64,000 bases of DNA, taken from NCBI GenBank assembly GCA_030844895.1, contig CM061231.1:138665023-138729022 (forward strand), written 5' to 3'. Source of the stretch: Ambrosia x helenae (Eukaryota; Streptophyta; Magnoliopsida; Asterales; Asteraceae). The notes under the pieces were generated by a model. That model searched no databases. It saw nothing but the letters and a program-made list of their open reading frames with translations, and was not told where the DNA came from. Position numbers and translations under genes: made by a program. How positions within the stretch are numbered: position 1 is the stretch's first letter; each line of letters opens with the position of its first letter. Shown piece by piece: positions 11,001-19,150 of the stretch.

Positions 11001-14000
11001 ATAAAGCTTCTCCATGAGCAGGTCCGTGAGCAAATAGTTAAACATAATCTCCAACATCAAGCACGGGTTAACAAACATCGCAAAAAAGTCGTTTTTAATG
11101 AAGGCGATCTAGTGTGGGTGTATTTGCGCCGCGAAAGGTTTCCGCATGGCCGTTTTGGTAAACTCCAGCCACGGGCCGATGGTCCATTTCGTGTTCTTAA
11201 GCGCATTAATGACAACGCGTATAAGATTGATCTTCCCGGTCACTATAATGTCTCGGCCACCTTTAATGTTGCCGACTTATCTCCCTATGCACCCGAAGAT
11301 GAGAATGACTCGGGGACGAGTCCTTTTTTAGAGGGGGAGGATGATACGGATCCAGGCCCAAGTGAAGACCCACCCGATGACAACAACAATGTAATCGGCC
11401 CATCCGAAAGTGGCTAAGGAAAACCCGATTGACACAATTGCCCTCCAACCTTTTCTTTTCGTTTATGATTATCTCTTTTGTTATTTCAAATTCATGTTTA
11501 TCTCTTTAAACTTTAGTTATCTTTATGTTTTACTTTTCCTATTTAAAGTATTGTAATCAAGGGTTGGAGGAGAGTTTTTTTGAATAAAAAGTTATCTTCG
11601 AAAGCTTCTGTCTTTCGTTTCTTTCCATTCGATCAACCGAAGGGAAGGCATCAAGCTAGGACTTCTAGCTTCCACTATACGAATCCGTATCATATTCTAT
11701 ATGCCAACGTATAAGCTTTCAAGGGGGCTACATGTGACTAGCGTGTTAAAACCGGTGCTCACATATCAGGGAAGTGCTACTTCTGTAATGAGTATATATG
11801 ATCCTTGGTCACACTCACTGAAAGCCCCTTGTCGAATTAGAGTCCCTAAGGTTCATTTTTTGAATCTTGTGTAGATGTGTAGTTTTGAGAAGTCCATTAT
11901 GTTATATCAACTTATGAGCTCTGATCTTGATTCTCCTTTCCTTATTAGCATGCTCAAATATCATTCCAGAATATGGTTCTTGATTTTTATTTACACTGAA
12001 ACTCATGTGTTATATCATTTGAAGTTTACAGGTACACAGTTGGCAAGATTACGCCAGTTCCTATGCGTGAAGTGAGATCTTCAGATTTTGGAGAAAGGGC
12101 TAGAATAAGAATGTATTTCCCAAGGAAAGGCTCACAGTTTACACCTCCACACTATTCTGTTGACTTCTATTGGAAAGACTACTGTCCTATGGTCTTCAGG
12201 TATGTGTCTAGCTGTTGTTGGCATACATGTTGGGTTTGTTTACTTTATTATTCTTCGAAGGACCAGGTCTCTTGATTAGTGGTCACCTTGATTATCAAAA
12301 CAGGGGTGTAAATGAGCCAAGCCGCTCATGAGTCATGACTCATGAGCTACTCGAGATCGGCTCGCTAAAAGATCGAGCCGGGTTTAAACGAGCTTGAGCC
12401 TAAAAAGTAAGCTTGTTTAATAAACGAGCCCGAGCTCCACTTATCAAGCTCAAGATCGGCTCGGCTCATTTACACCTTCAGAACAAAGAACATTATCTGC
12501 TCCTTAATCCCCAGTTGGTTCCTATTATTTTTTATAGGTGCTCTGATAAAAGAAAAAATCTTATGATTTGATGAATGACTGTAGTTGCGCCATTAGGAGG
12601 GAGGGGTTTTTTTTTCTCTATGTGTCGAACCATCACGTAGTTGGCACATTTAGACCTCCTAACTTTGTGCGGAGTTAACTTGGTTCATTGGCTGTCACTT
12701 CATCTTCATAATACATATTGTCAGTATTTGGATATGGGCCCATAACCTATTAGAGAAAAATCTTATGCAGTTATGCTTTGATGCACTAAATTTATATCTT
12801 TGAACTTTCAGTTTTTTGTTAGACAAAGCTCTTTTCTTGACGTATGCCGGGGTTGTTTTTGTAACAGGCCACACCTATGTCCCAACAATTGATTTGTGTG
12901 TAATTCTGGTAGATTTGATTTATGTTTTCAGGAATTTGAGGGAGTTGTTCAAGTTAGATGCTGCAGAATATATGATGTCTATTTGTGGGGACGATGGTTT
13001 GAGAGAGCTTTCTTCACCGGGGAAAAGTGGCAGCATATTTTATCTCTCTCATGACGACAGATTTGTGATCAAAACTTTAAGAAAATCTGAGCTGAAGGTT
13101 TGAACCTTTAGAAGCATATATGCTGCATTTTCTTAAAGTCATATATGCTTGTAAATGTTTTGGGATCAAAAATCGGTATTATCTGGGTCGGGAGAGAACC
13201 TTGATCTATATGAACAAATCAAACCTTACTACAACCGTAATTTAATCTAAAGCAAAGAGTGCTGATCTTGTTTCTTACAATATATTGTAGGTCCTACTCA
13301 AGATGCTTCCGAGCTATTATGATCATGTAAAAATGTATGATAACACTCTGATCACAAAATTTTTCGGCCTCCATGAGATAGCACTGAGAGGTGGCAAGAA
13401 GGTAACTATTACCAACTAATGTATTCCAGTTTTTGCTGACATTATTTAACAAATTCATTTTTTGTTTTGATGTCATTTCTAGGTACGGTTTATAGTCATG
13501 GGAAATATGTTCAAAACAGAACTACGGATACATCGACGCTTTGATTTGAAGGGTTCTTATCATGGAAGAATTACAAATAAAGATGATATAGATGAGGGCA
13601 CCACATTAAAAGACCTTGATCTCGCATATGAATTCCATATGGACAAGTCATTGCGCGAGGCACTTTTTAAGTAAGCCTGTTCAATTGCAATCTAAAGTTG
13701 TTATGTAGGTGTCATCATTTACATTAATCACGTAACTTTCTTCCAACCTATTTTGCAGACAAATCCATCTAGACTGCAAATTTTTGGAATCTCAGCAGAT
13801 CATAGATTATAGCCTTCTTCTGGGTTTGCATTTTAGAGCTCCTGAGCATTTGAAGGCTCTCTTGGAACCACCTGATGCAATGCACCGGTCGGGTTCACCT
13901 GTTGATGATGGTAAGCTTATAAATAATAACTACGTGATATGAATGTTGTGAATTCCTTTCTAGATTATTTGATTATCTACAACTATCTTGTAGATTCGGT

Positions 14001-14804
14001 ATCAAGGGACCTCTCGATTCCTCCAAAGGGTCTTCTTCTAGTTACACATGAACCCAGTTCTGTGAACACCGCACCAGGTCCTCACATAAGAGGAAGTACA
14101 CTGAGAGCTTTCTCTGTAGGTGACAAAGAAGTCGATCTCCTTCTTCCCGGCACTGCAAGGTAATTTTGTATCTTTGTTATTGACACAATATCCACTCTAT
14201 GGATATAAAACCTGATCACAACGTTTAAATAATGTTAATGGACCATATTCAAATTTTAAACCTTCAAGGGTGGCGCAGTGGTAAGCGTCTGTTTTCCCTT
14301 TTGCTGGTTCCCCGCTAGCTAATGGTCTCCACTGAATTCCCGCCTTAACCTGAAGGCCACTGCCCAGCGTAGGTTGCGCTTGTCCCACTGATTAGCAGGG
14401 TATTCGTGGGGGCCCTGTGCGTTTTCCCTAACAGATTCTCATGGTAACCAAAGAAAATAATAACATTTCAAATTTGAATAGTGAACGTTTTTTGGAATAT
14501 CCATTTATTTGTTTTTTTTTTCAGATTACGGGTGCAGTTAGGCGTGAACATGCCAGCTCAGGCAAACCGCAAGGTTTCACAGGATGTTTCAGATTCAGCA
14601 GAAGTAGAACTCTTTGAGGTATACGATGTTGTTCTGTATCTGGGCATAATTGATATACTACAGGACTATAGCATGCGAAAGAAAATAGAGCATGCATGTA
14701 AAACAGTTCGATATGATCCGATGTCAATATCTGTAGCTGATCCAAACTTCTACTCCACCCGATTTATCAATTTTCTGGAGAAGGTTTTTCCTATTGATCA
14801 TTGA
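5053..14804 (+). CDS. PIP5K: Phosphatidylinositol-4-phosphate 5-kinase with MORN repeats (PIP5K9-like), frameshifted
   Basis: This is a plant type-I/II PIP kinase that phosphorylates PtdIns4P to PtdIns(4,5)P2 at membranes. Coding exons joined by GT-AG sites are 5053-6120, 12032-12199, 12932-13097, 13291-13401, 13483-13670, 13759-13910, 13994-14159 and 14525-14804. Exon 1 encodes about eight MORN repeats (YxGxWxxGxxxGxG type), then a charged linker. The kinase domain follows: SGSIFYLSHDDRFVIKT (nucleotide-binding lysine), FIVMGNMF, HRRFDLKGS, IIDYSLLLGLHFRAP and the activation-loop region ending PGTARLRVQLGVNMPAQ. The C-terminus VFPIDH is natural. The start was chosen as the first ATG after the leader-intron acceptor. 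One C appears to be missing at 5276-5278 in MORN repeat 3, so the frame breaks and a stop occurs at 5310-5312. All later exons are intact. The gene may be a young pseudogene, or the base may be a sequencing error. The exact paralogue is uncertain. Confidence 0.88.
5274..5280 (+). other. Single-base deletion frameshift in the MORN domain
   Basis: Before this point the MORN pattern is read in one frame and ends at ...GFGTLTN. After it the pattern resumes only in the frame one base away, as a normal MORN repeat beginning with an aspartate-glycine pair. One missing C in 'aacctgatgg' explains the shift. If the base is truly absent, the product is a peptide of about 86 residues. Confidence 0.8.
6669..7019 (+). 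repeat. 5' LTR of element A
   Basis: A 351-bp repeat starting TGATACGG and ending CCGTATCA, so its termini are short inverted repeats. It matches the 3' copy with no difference seen by eye. It starts with 76 bp that are protein-coding in the 3' copy. The internal 'aataaa' near 6910 is a candidate polyadenylation signal. Confidence 0.95.
7022..7037 (+). other. Primer-binding site of element A
   Basis: TGGTATCAG starts two bases after the LTR and matches the first nine bases of the complement of the plant initiator tRNA-Met 3' end. The next bases (CAGCACC) depart from the longer TGGTATCAGAGC match of elements B and C. Either the pairing is short or another tRNA is used. Confidence 0.6.
7050..11417 (+). 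CDS. Gag-Pol polyprotein of element A
   Basis: One open frame of 1455 codons. The N-terminal gag has a retrotransposon-gag domain (about residues 95-260, with DFIDWLQTVERVF and YASLWWEHVQ) and one CCHC knuckle, CYKCQGLGHLKRDC, near residue 309. The protease carries IIIDGGSCENIV near 400. Reverse transcriptase has the catalytic VVYFDDILVFS near 743. RNase H has VECDASG near 889 and YSDHQAL near 950. Integrase has an H-H-C-C zinc site (ECHQGALAGHFGRAKT...CRTCH, about 1071-1115) and the D,D-E core (DFVLGLPL; TSDRDVKF; HPQTDGQTEVTNRSL). After GHYNVSATFNVADLSPY comes an acidic Pro/Asp-rich tail. The last 25 residues are encoded inside the 3' LTR. No stop or frameshift was seen, so the element may be autonomous. 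An ATG 30 bp past the LTR gives the start. Confidence 0.95.
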   Translation: MSDREGDRRPNRRVAAGGNGHEQRDPRDIEIERLQQRVRELEFNQQQRDQDDSATDSDVWDERDAAYEVFGRRHRLRTPPPPPQADPIRSLGIRTEIPEFEGRMQPDDFIDWLQTVERVFDLRQIPENLKVKLVAIRLRKYASLWWEHVQTKRHREGKTKVETWDKMKRLLRSKFLPVNHKQDAFLDYHNLKQNNLSVEELIVEFEQLRLRCGIEESEEQTIARFLAILRQDISDIVYLQQYWSFSDVCRLAQRVEKQLAAKYKAPATRFSARPTGSSNSPRTIPVKADPPPNTPPVIPTGSGPSALRCYKCQGLGHLKRDCPNKQLVAFVDDPQPAYDTDEAENTAAAEEVVYPDHGESLVIQRILNTHVAAPVDDTTWLRTNIFRTKCTAKGKVCTIIIDGGSCENIVATSMVEKLNLPLQPHPEPYQLTWLKKGNLLKVTHRCLVQFSIGNKYTDEVWCEVLPMDACHILLGRPWQYDRRVKHDGFRNTYSFKKDGINITLAPFDPRDQGSESMLLSKTDFTGLTKVNPPHIIFGLIVAEENPEIPTIPPDVQPLLAEFHDVFPADIPPGLPLVREIQHCIDFLPGSSIPNKPAYRMNPKEFAELHRQVTELLDKGLIRESMSPCAVPALLVPKPGGAFRMCIDSRAVNKITIKYRFPIPRFDDLLDHLHGAKVFSKIDLRSGYHQIRMRPGDEWKTAFKTRDGLYEWMVMPFGLSNAPSTFMRLMNHIFKPFIGRCVVVYFDDILVFSNDVPQHLLHLRQIFLILREQKLYANAKKCHFLSSEVIFLGYLVSGNGIRMDISKVSAITTWPTPKSLHDVRSFHGLASFYRRFIRNFSSIVAPITECLKSSKFSWPTAAQKSFETLKKAVTQAPVLALPDFEQVFQVECDASGVGIGGVLSQQHRPIAFFSEKLSDTRRRYSTYDKEFYAIIRSLEYWRHYLLPAEFILYSDHQALKYIQGQAKLNPRHAKWVETLQDFNFVIRHKAGSANSVADALSRRPAYVTSLAFEVIGFNSFANLYQDDPDFKELWSKTLQGPYQSFVQQGGLLYKGHRLCVPISSFREAIVLECHQGALAGHFGRAKTTALVQDRFYWPKLSREVSKVINRCRTCHVAKTHNTNQGLYTPLPVPVRPWEDVSIDFVLGLPLTQRKKDSIMVVVDRFSKMAHFIPCVKTYDASQVARLYFSEIVRLHGVPKTITSDRDVKFVSHFWRTLWKRLGAKLQFSSSHHPQTDGQTEVTNRSLGNLLRSLVGDNPKKWDLVLPQAEFAYNRSNHSSTGRSPFFVVYGRNPFTPLDLAPFPEVEHFSAEGDEQAVQIKLLHEQVREQIVKHNLQHQARVNKHRKKVVFNEGDLVWVYLRRERFPHGRFGKLQPRADGPFRVLKRINDNAYKIDLPGHYNVSATFNVADLSPYAPEDENDSGTSPFLEGEDDTDPGPSEDPPDDNNNVIGPSESG
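11329..11341 (+). other. Polypurine tract of element A
   Basis: The purine run 'agagggggagga' lies immediately before the 3' LTR and is the expected plus-strand primer. It is also translated, because the pol frame runs through it into the LTR. Confidence 0.8.
11342..11692 (+). repeat. 3' LTR of element A
   Basis: Matches the 5' LTR over all 351 bp with no difference seen by eye. Its first 76 bp encode the C-terminus of the polyprotein. The target duplication TATTC follows directly. Confidence 0.95.
12303..12477. mobile_element. hAT-type MITE in the second coding intron of PIP5K
   Basis: The 175-bp element starts GGGGTGTAAATGAGCC and ends GGCTCATTTACACCT, a terminal inverted repeat of about 15 bp. 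The interior is rich in 'gagc/gctc' words that form further inverted repeats. It is flanked by TCAAAACA and TCAGAACA, an 8-bp duplication with one mismatch, as expected for an older hAT insertion. There is no coding capacity. Confidence 0.7.
14257..14466 (+). mobile_element. Candidate tRNA-derived SINE in the last PIP5K intron
   Basis: The sequence 'ggtggcgcagtggtaagcgtc' (about 14269-14289) resembles the start of a tRNA gene and contains an A-box-like TGGCGCAGTGGT. It is followed by a GC-richer body unlike the surrounding intron and an A-rich end 'aaagaaaataataac'. TTCAAATTT occurs on both sides (about 14248 and 14467) and may be the target duplication. A convincing B box was not found, so the call is tentative. 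It is not a functional tRNA gene: no cloverleaf could be formed by eye. Confidence 0.5.
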
Positions 14805-14948
14805 ACCCCCTGATGCAAGTATGATTCTTTGTTTTTTACCATAGTCAGTATATATAATCATTTTAGAATCCTTTTTGCTTGAAGCCGTATCTGTATCTGT
14901 ATCATATCATAATATTTGAGTACATTTGCATTTCTGTGTTCATTATGT

Positions 14949-14954
14949 AATAAA
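14949..14954 (+). terminator. Candidate polyadenylation signal of PIP5K
   Basis: AATAAA lies about 145 bp after the stop codon in T-rich 3' UTR sequence, a typical plant position. Confidence 0.4.
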
Positions 14955-15246
14955 CTAATAATTCAATCTCATTCTAAGTTGGGTCACTGGATCAGTCACT
15001 TCACAGTTGATATCTGCATATAATTGTATCATAATCAAAAGATTAACCGGACCCTTAATCACTTGTGGAGGGACACATTTAGTATACCACTTGTTACAAG
15101 CCTTTTGGCGAAACGCTCTCAACTGATTAGAGAGTTAGTAGTCCGATTAGTATTGTGTCGTAGCTGCAAGTGTTATTGACACCTGCACAAAAAAAGGGTT
15201 GGGTCTGTTTAGTTTGAGGTTCATCTACAAGGGTTAAGTCTTCTTA

Positions 15247-15443
15247 GGGGCTGTTTGGTAGCCTCTTAATCAGCCTCTTAACCATTCAGGTCTGAATCAT
15301 TCAGCATTCAGACTGTTTGTTTCAGCATCTGAATGGAATGATTAAGTGCTGAACCATTAAGCTAATAAGGGATGCTGAATGATTAAGCTCTTAACCATTC
15401 AGACCATCTTAATAATTCAGCACTTAATCAACCAAACAGCCCC
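15247..15443. mobile_element. PIF/Harbinger (Tourist-like) MITE
   Basis: A 197-bp element with terminal repeats GGGGCTGTTTGGT...ACCAAACAGCCCC, flanked by TTA on both sides (15244-15246 and 15444-15446). Repeated 'attcag/ctgaat' words make the interior strongly self-complementary. TIR type and 3-bp TTA duplication are the hallmarks of Tourist-like MITEs. No coding capacity. Confidence 0.85.
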
Positions 15444-15446
15444 TTA

Positions 15447-17385
15447 GTATTGTATAGTAGACCTGTTGATTTTACCCACACTTGATTAACCTGACCTGAT
15501 CATGTGCCGGGTTCACCTGACCCATTACCTAAAATTTGCAAAAACCGATTAAACCGATTTTTGTTAGGGTTCAGTATTGGTTAAAAATTTGACCTTTAAA
15601 CATAAACAACTTGAATAACCTGAACCAGTTAATCCGAACCAATTAAATCGAAACCCGATTAAATTGGACTATACCAATTCAGCTTTCGGTGTGTTATCAA
15701 GAATTTGTGAATACCTTTACCTGTTTATTAACAAAGATGTCAAAACCCGAATTAGACGAATAACCCAACACACCCAATAACCCAACAACCCAACAAACCC
15801 GATTGTGATACGGATCGGATATCACCCATATCAGATACGATATCATAGACAAAAACCTGAATAACCCAACCTGAACTCCGAAGAATATATCCGATCATCA
15901 CCCCAATTAAAAAGACCTCTTGATGCCTTAACTACTACTACTACATTATACAAATAGAGCATATATGATGGAGGACTTGTGGCCAAAAGATATCTTATAT
16001 TTAACTTTATACCATGACCGAAAATTGACTACACTCCGAATTATACCTTCGGATATTTTACTTTATCACCATACACTTGGGTAGGGCTGTGTAAAGGGTC
16101 AGAACCGACCCTACTTTACCCGGACCTTTCAGAACCGTATACCCTTTTATTGATGAAACTGAGAACCATGAACCGAACCTTATAAGCCTATGTGGTTCCG
16201 GGTCCTAAAAGGTTCTGATGCGTTGGTTAAAGGGTCTTATGGACCAGAACCGTTTTCTGTAGTGCGTCTTTGTATTGAAAATGAATCATGATATTTTTTT
16301 TGGCCTACAAGTTAACTTGTTACATCTGCATTGCGTCATGTTCACAACCACCACACTCGCCGTATAGAAATTATGGTAATATATATTTTTTTAATAATAA
16401 TATTTTACTTACCTGATTAATTTGAACTCACACCATATTTATGAGGGGCGTCACTAATATCATTAGACCATTAGTGTATTGACGGTACGAAAGTTATTTA
16501 ACTTATGCTAGTTTTTATATGATGCATCAAACCTTTTTTTTTTTTTTTTTTTGGTTAAATTAAAGGTATCACGTATAGTTTGTCTTTTGCGGGTTACAAG
16601 GTAAGCTAAAATGTGATAAGTTACCTGTGATGAAGTAAAAAATTAAAAACCTTATTTTAATTACAAATCAGCTATTTTTAGTTTTAGAAAAGAACAATTT
16701 ATTACATCAAATCAAATGAAAATTGGTCGTAACTCGTAAGTAAAATACTATTTTATACACTTTTTCATTAATATTGCAAACCAATTATACAAATCAAATC
16801 ATATAAGTTTGCATCAATTGAAAATAAATACTTCAATAGAAGACAATTTCTCAGCTTATCATTATTTTCTTGCTCAATGACTCAAGCATCTAATAAAATA
16901 ATAATCAATGATAAGTATCAGTCTTGCATACATATTAAATTATTCATGTACCATCAAGTGCCATAAAACTTGAAACTCAAATATAAATCCAATACGAATA
17001 TGCAATATTTACACAAACATAAATACAACAAATATAAAACTGGTGTCGAACACATCTACACGAAACTAGTTTTCACAGATTTACACATATACGATCCGTT
17101 TATCTTGATATATTATTTTATTATATTTTAATATACTATTACTCTCTAAAGTTAGAAAGTTGCAACAAAAAATACAAACATATATAAAAGAATACCTTCT
17201 GAACTATAAACTCGATGCTTATTTTTTGTTCCCTTTTAGATTTTGGTATAAAATGTTGAATTAGATTAAGTTAATACATAACATATATATATATATTTTA
17301 AAAGAACAAGTATAAAATTAAGCAGCACGCTAGGTCAACTTAAACATAGCCTATTTAGTTAAATGTGTTCGTTGTTCGACCAGAA
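15447..17385. other. Repeat-rich spacer without a recognised gene
   Basis: Around 15480-15860 is low-complexity DNA built from words like 'aacccgatta' and 'aacccaac'. Around 16084-16260 is a self-complementary stretch ('aagggtc', 'ggttct/agaacc') that may be an old MITE, but its ends were not found. The rest is AT-rich and has a poly(T) run near 16532-16551. No gene seen. Confidence 0.4.
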
Positions 17386-17393
17386 ATTGACCC

Positions 17394-18136
17394 TAGGCCT
17401 GTAAACGAACCGAACGAACACGAACACAGGCGTGTTCATGATTGTTCATTTAACTTTAACCGAACACGAACACGAACACATAATTGAACACATTTTTGTG
17501 TTCGTGTTCGTTCATTAAGAAATTTTTTGTGTTCGTGTTCGTTTATGTTCGTTCATTTAAAGCCTAAAAGAACAGTTCATGAACATAAACGAACACAGAT
17601 GATCAATATAAACGAACACAAATTAACATAAACGAACATTAATGAACACAAACAAAAACAAGTTTAATAATGATTCATCACAATTCAACCAAGTCTAATA
17701 CATCATAATCCAACCAAAACAAAATCTAAATTAGTAGGGTTGTGAAATGTGGAGAAGAAAGGAGGTGGGGTTGTGAAGTGTGGAGAGTGGATGATATGAT
17801 TAGAATGTTAGGGTTAGGATTAAATTTTAGAACATATCAAATATATTGTACATAATATAATATGAATTAATGTTAACAAACAGGAAATAAATAATGAAAA
17901 TAAAGTAAAGTTTAATTAAACGAACATAAATAAACGAACATAAATGAACGAACATAAACGAATGTTCATGAACATAAATGAACGAACAAAACATGTGTTC
18001 ATGTTCGTTCGTTTAATTAAACGAACAAAAAATTGTGTTTGTGTTCGTTCATTTATCTAAATAAACGAACATAAACGAACTTCCCGCCGAACAGTTCACG
18101 AACAGTTCATGAACGTTCGGTTCGTTTACAGGCCTA
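17394..18136. mobile_element. Non-autonomous hAT-type element with perfect 8-bp TSD
   Basis: A 743-bp element starting TAGGCCTGTAAACGAACC and ending with its exact complement. The terminal inverted repeat is perfect for 23 bp. ATTGACCC is repeated on both sides (17386-17393 and 18137-18144). The subterminal 180-200 bp on each side are packed with 'cgaacacgaaca'/'tgttcgttcg' words in both orientations. The centre (about 17690-17900) is unique AT-rich DNA. There is no transposase frame. Confidence 0.92.
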
Positions 18137-18144
18137 ATTGACCC

Positions 18145-19145
18145 AAACCCATTTAGATTTTACACTAAACTTTAATTAATTAAACACAACTCGTGTCATG
18201 TATTAGATGCCGTGTTAAAAATTATACACCTGATATTCACATAGCATTAAGTGACATGATGCTTAAAACTCTCATAGTTTTCTTCGAGCATTGAATTTTT
18301 TGACAACTGGTTTTGGCTTTATATAAATCAAGAAGAAAGGCATGCAGATCAACAAATGGGTTACAGTCAACATCCGTACACATAACAACTATAATATCAT
18401 CTAATGCTTTATATATTTCTTGGTTAAATAAAGGCAATATTTGACTTTATGTTAAAGGTGATCTTCGACGCGAATACAAATTTAAAAGGAACCTTTAGAA
18501 CAAAAACGCTATTATTGTATATTATAATAACATGGTTAGATCAAATACATACTGAAGGAAAAATAAGAAGTCGTAGGAAGTGTATCAAACGAGTTCCGAT
18601 TGAACTCATTCAAACAGCATCGGAATCGTCTTATCGAACCCTACAATCTTAATTTTTAGGTTTTTGCTTTTTTGGATTTTTAGCTTGTAGTTTTTAGAAT
18701 TTACGTTATATCATTGTGTCCTTTATGTAGCATTGTGTCTTTTTCTTATTTTTCATTATTGTGTCATTTTTGCAAATTAATGTGTCATTTTTGCAAATTA
18801 TTGTGTCTTTTTCTTCAGCATTTGTGTTATATTTTGTAATTTATTGTGTCATATTTCGTGATCTATTGTGTTTTTTATATCTTTCTCACCCATCTCATTT
18901 TTCTTACAATGTGTAGGATAAATTTACCCTATAATAACATATATATTATTTATTACACTGGGTTAGCTTAGTGGCAGATCTATGTAACACCCAAGGGGTT
19001 CTCGTAATACCCGTCAGCTTTAATAAAAGCCTGGATTTACATTATATGAATTTACGGTAAAGATATTTACATTGTATGAATGTAAGGTAAAAATTTTTTG
19101 ATACGTTTGAATTTTTCTTCTTGATCTGTCATAGTGCTTTGATCA
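18145..19145. other. AT-rich spacer with degenerate TTGTGTC repeats
   Basis: No supported gene. Between about 18705 and 18880 the words 'attgtgtcattttt' and 'gcaaatta' recur in loose tandem. The rest is AT-rich and unrecognised, ending at the TSD of element B. Confidence 0.4.
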
Positions 19146-19150
19146 CTTAT

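Larger units (their letters stand above)
6669..11692 (+). mobile_element. Element A: intact Ty3-type LTR retrotransposon inside a PIP5K intron
   Basis: The element is complete: two 351-bp LTRs (TGATACGG...CCGTATCA), a primer-binding site, one gag-pol frame, a polypurine tract, and a 5-bp duplication TATTC on both sides (6664-6668 and 11693-11697). I found no difference between the LTRs by eye, so the insertion is very recent. It lies in the same orientation as the host gene, and its polyadenylation signals could truncate host transcripts. The domain order gag-PR-RT-RH-IN makes it Ty3/gypsy. The C-terminal reach of pol into the 3' LTR suggests the CRM side of the chromoviruses, but I cannot assign the clade firmly. 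Confidence 0.95.
6121..12031 (+). other. PIP5K intron enlarged by element A
   Basis: The splice donor is gtaaat and the acceptor tttacag. They split an arginine codon (ag|g), and the frame is preserved from LNLQLGIR to YTVGKITPVP. Without the 5,024-bp insert and one TSD copy the intron would be about 880 bp. Intron bases 6121-6663 and 11698-12031 show nothing else recognisable. Confidence 0.8.

Noticed and set aside
14269..14300. tRNA gene start
   Set aside because: Only an A-box-like segment is present. No anticodon arm or acceptor pairing could be formed, so a SINE head is more likely.
15790..15860. Similarity of 'gatacggat' to the element A LTR start
   Set aside because: Only nine bases match and the rest differs. 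Chance in a low-complexity stretch.
16084..16265. Possible hAT MITE with 'aagggtc' and 'ggttct' words
   Set aside because: No matching termini or target duplication could be found.
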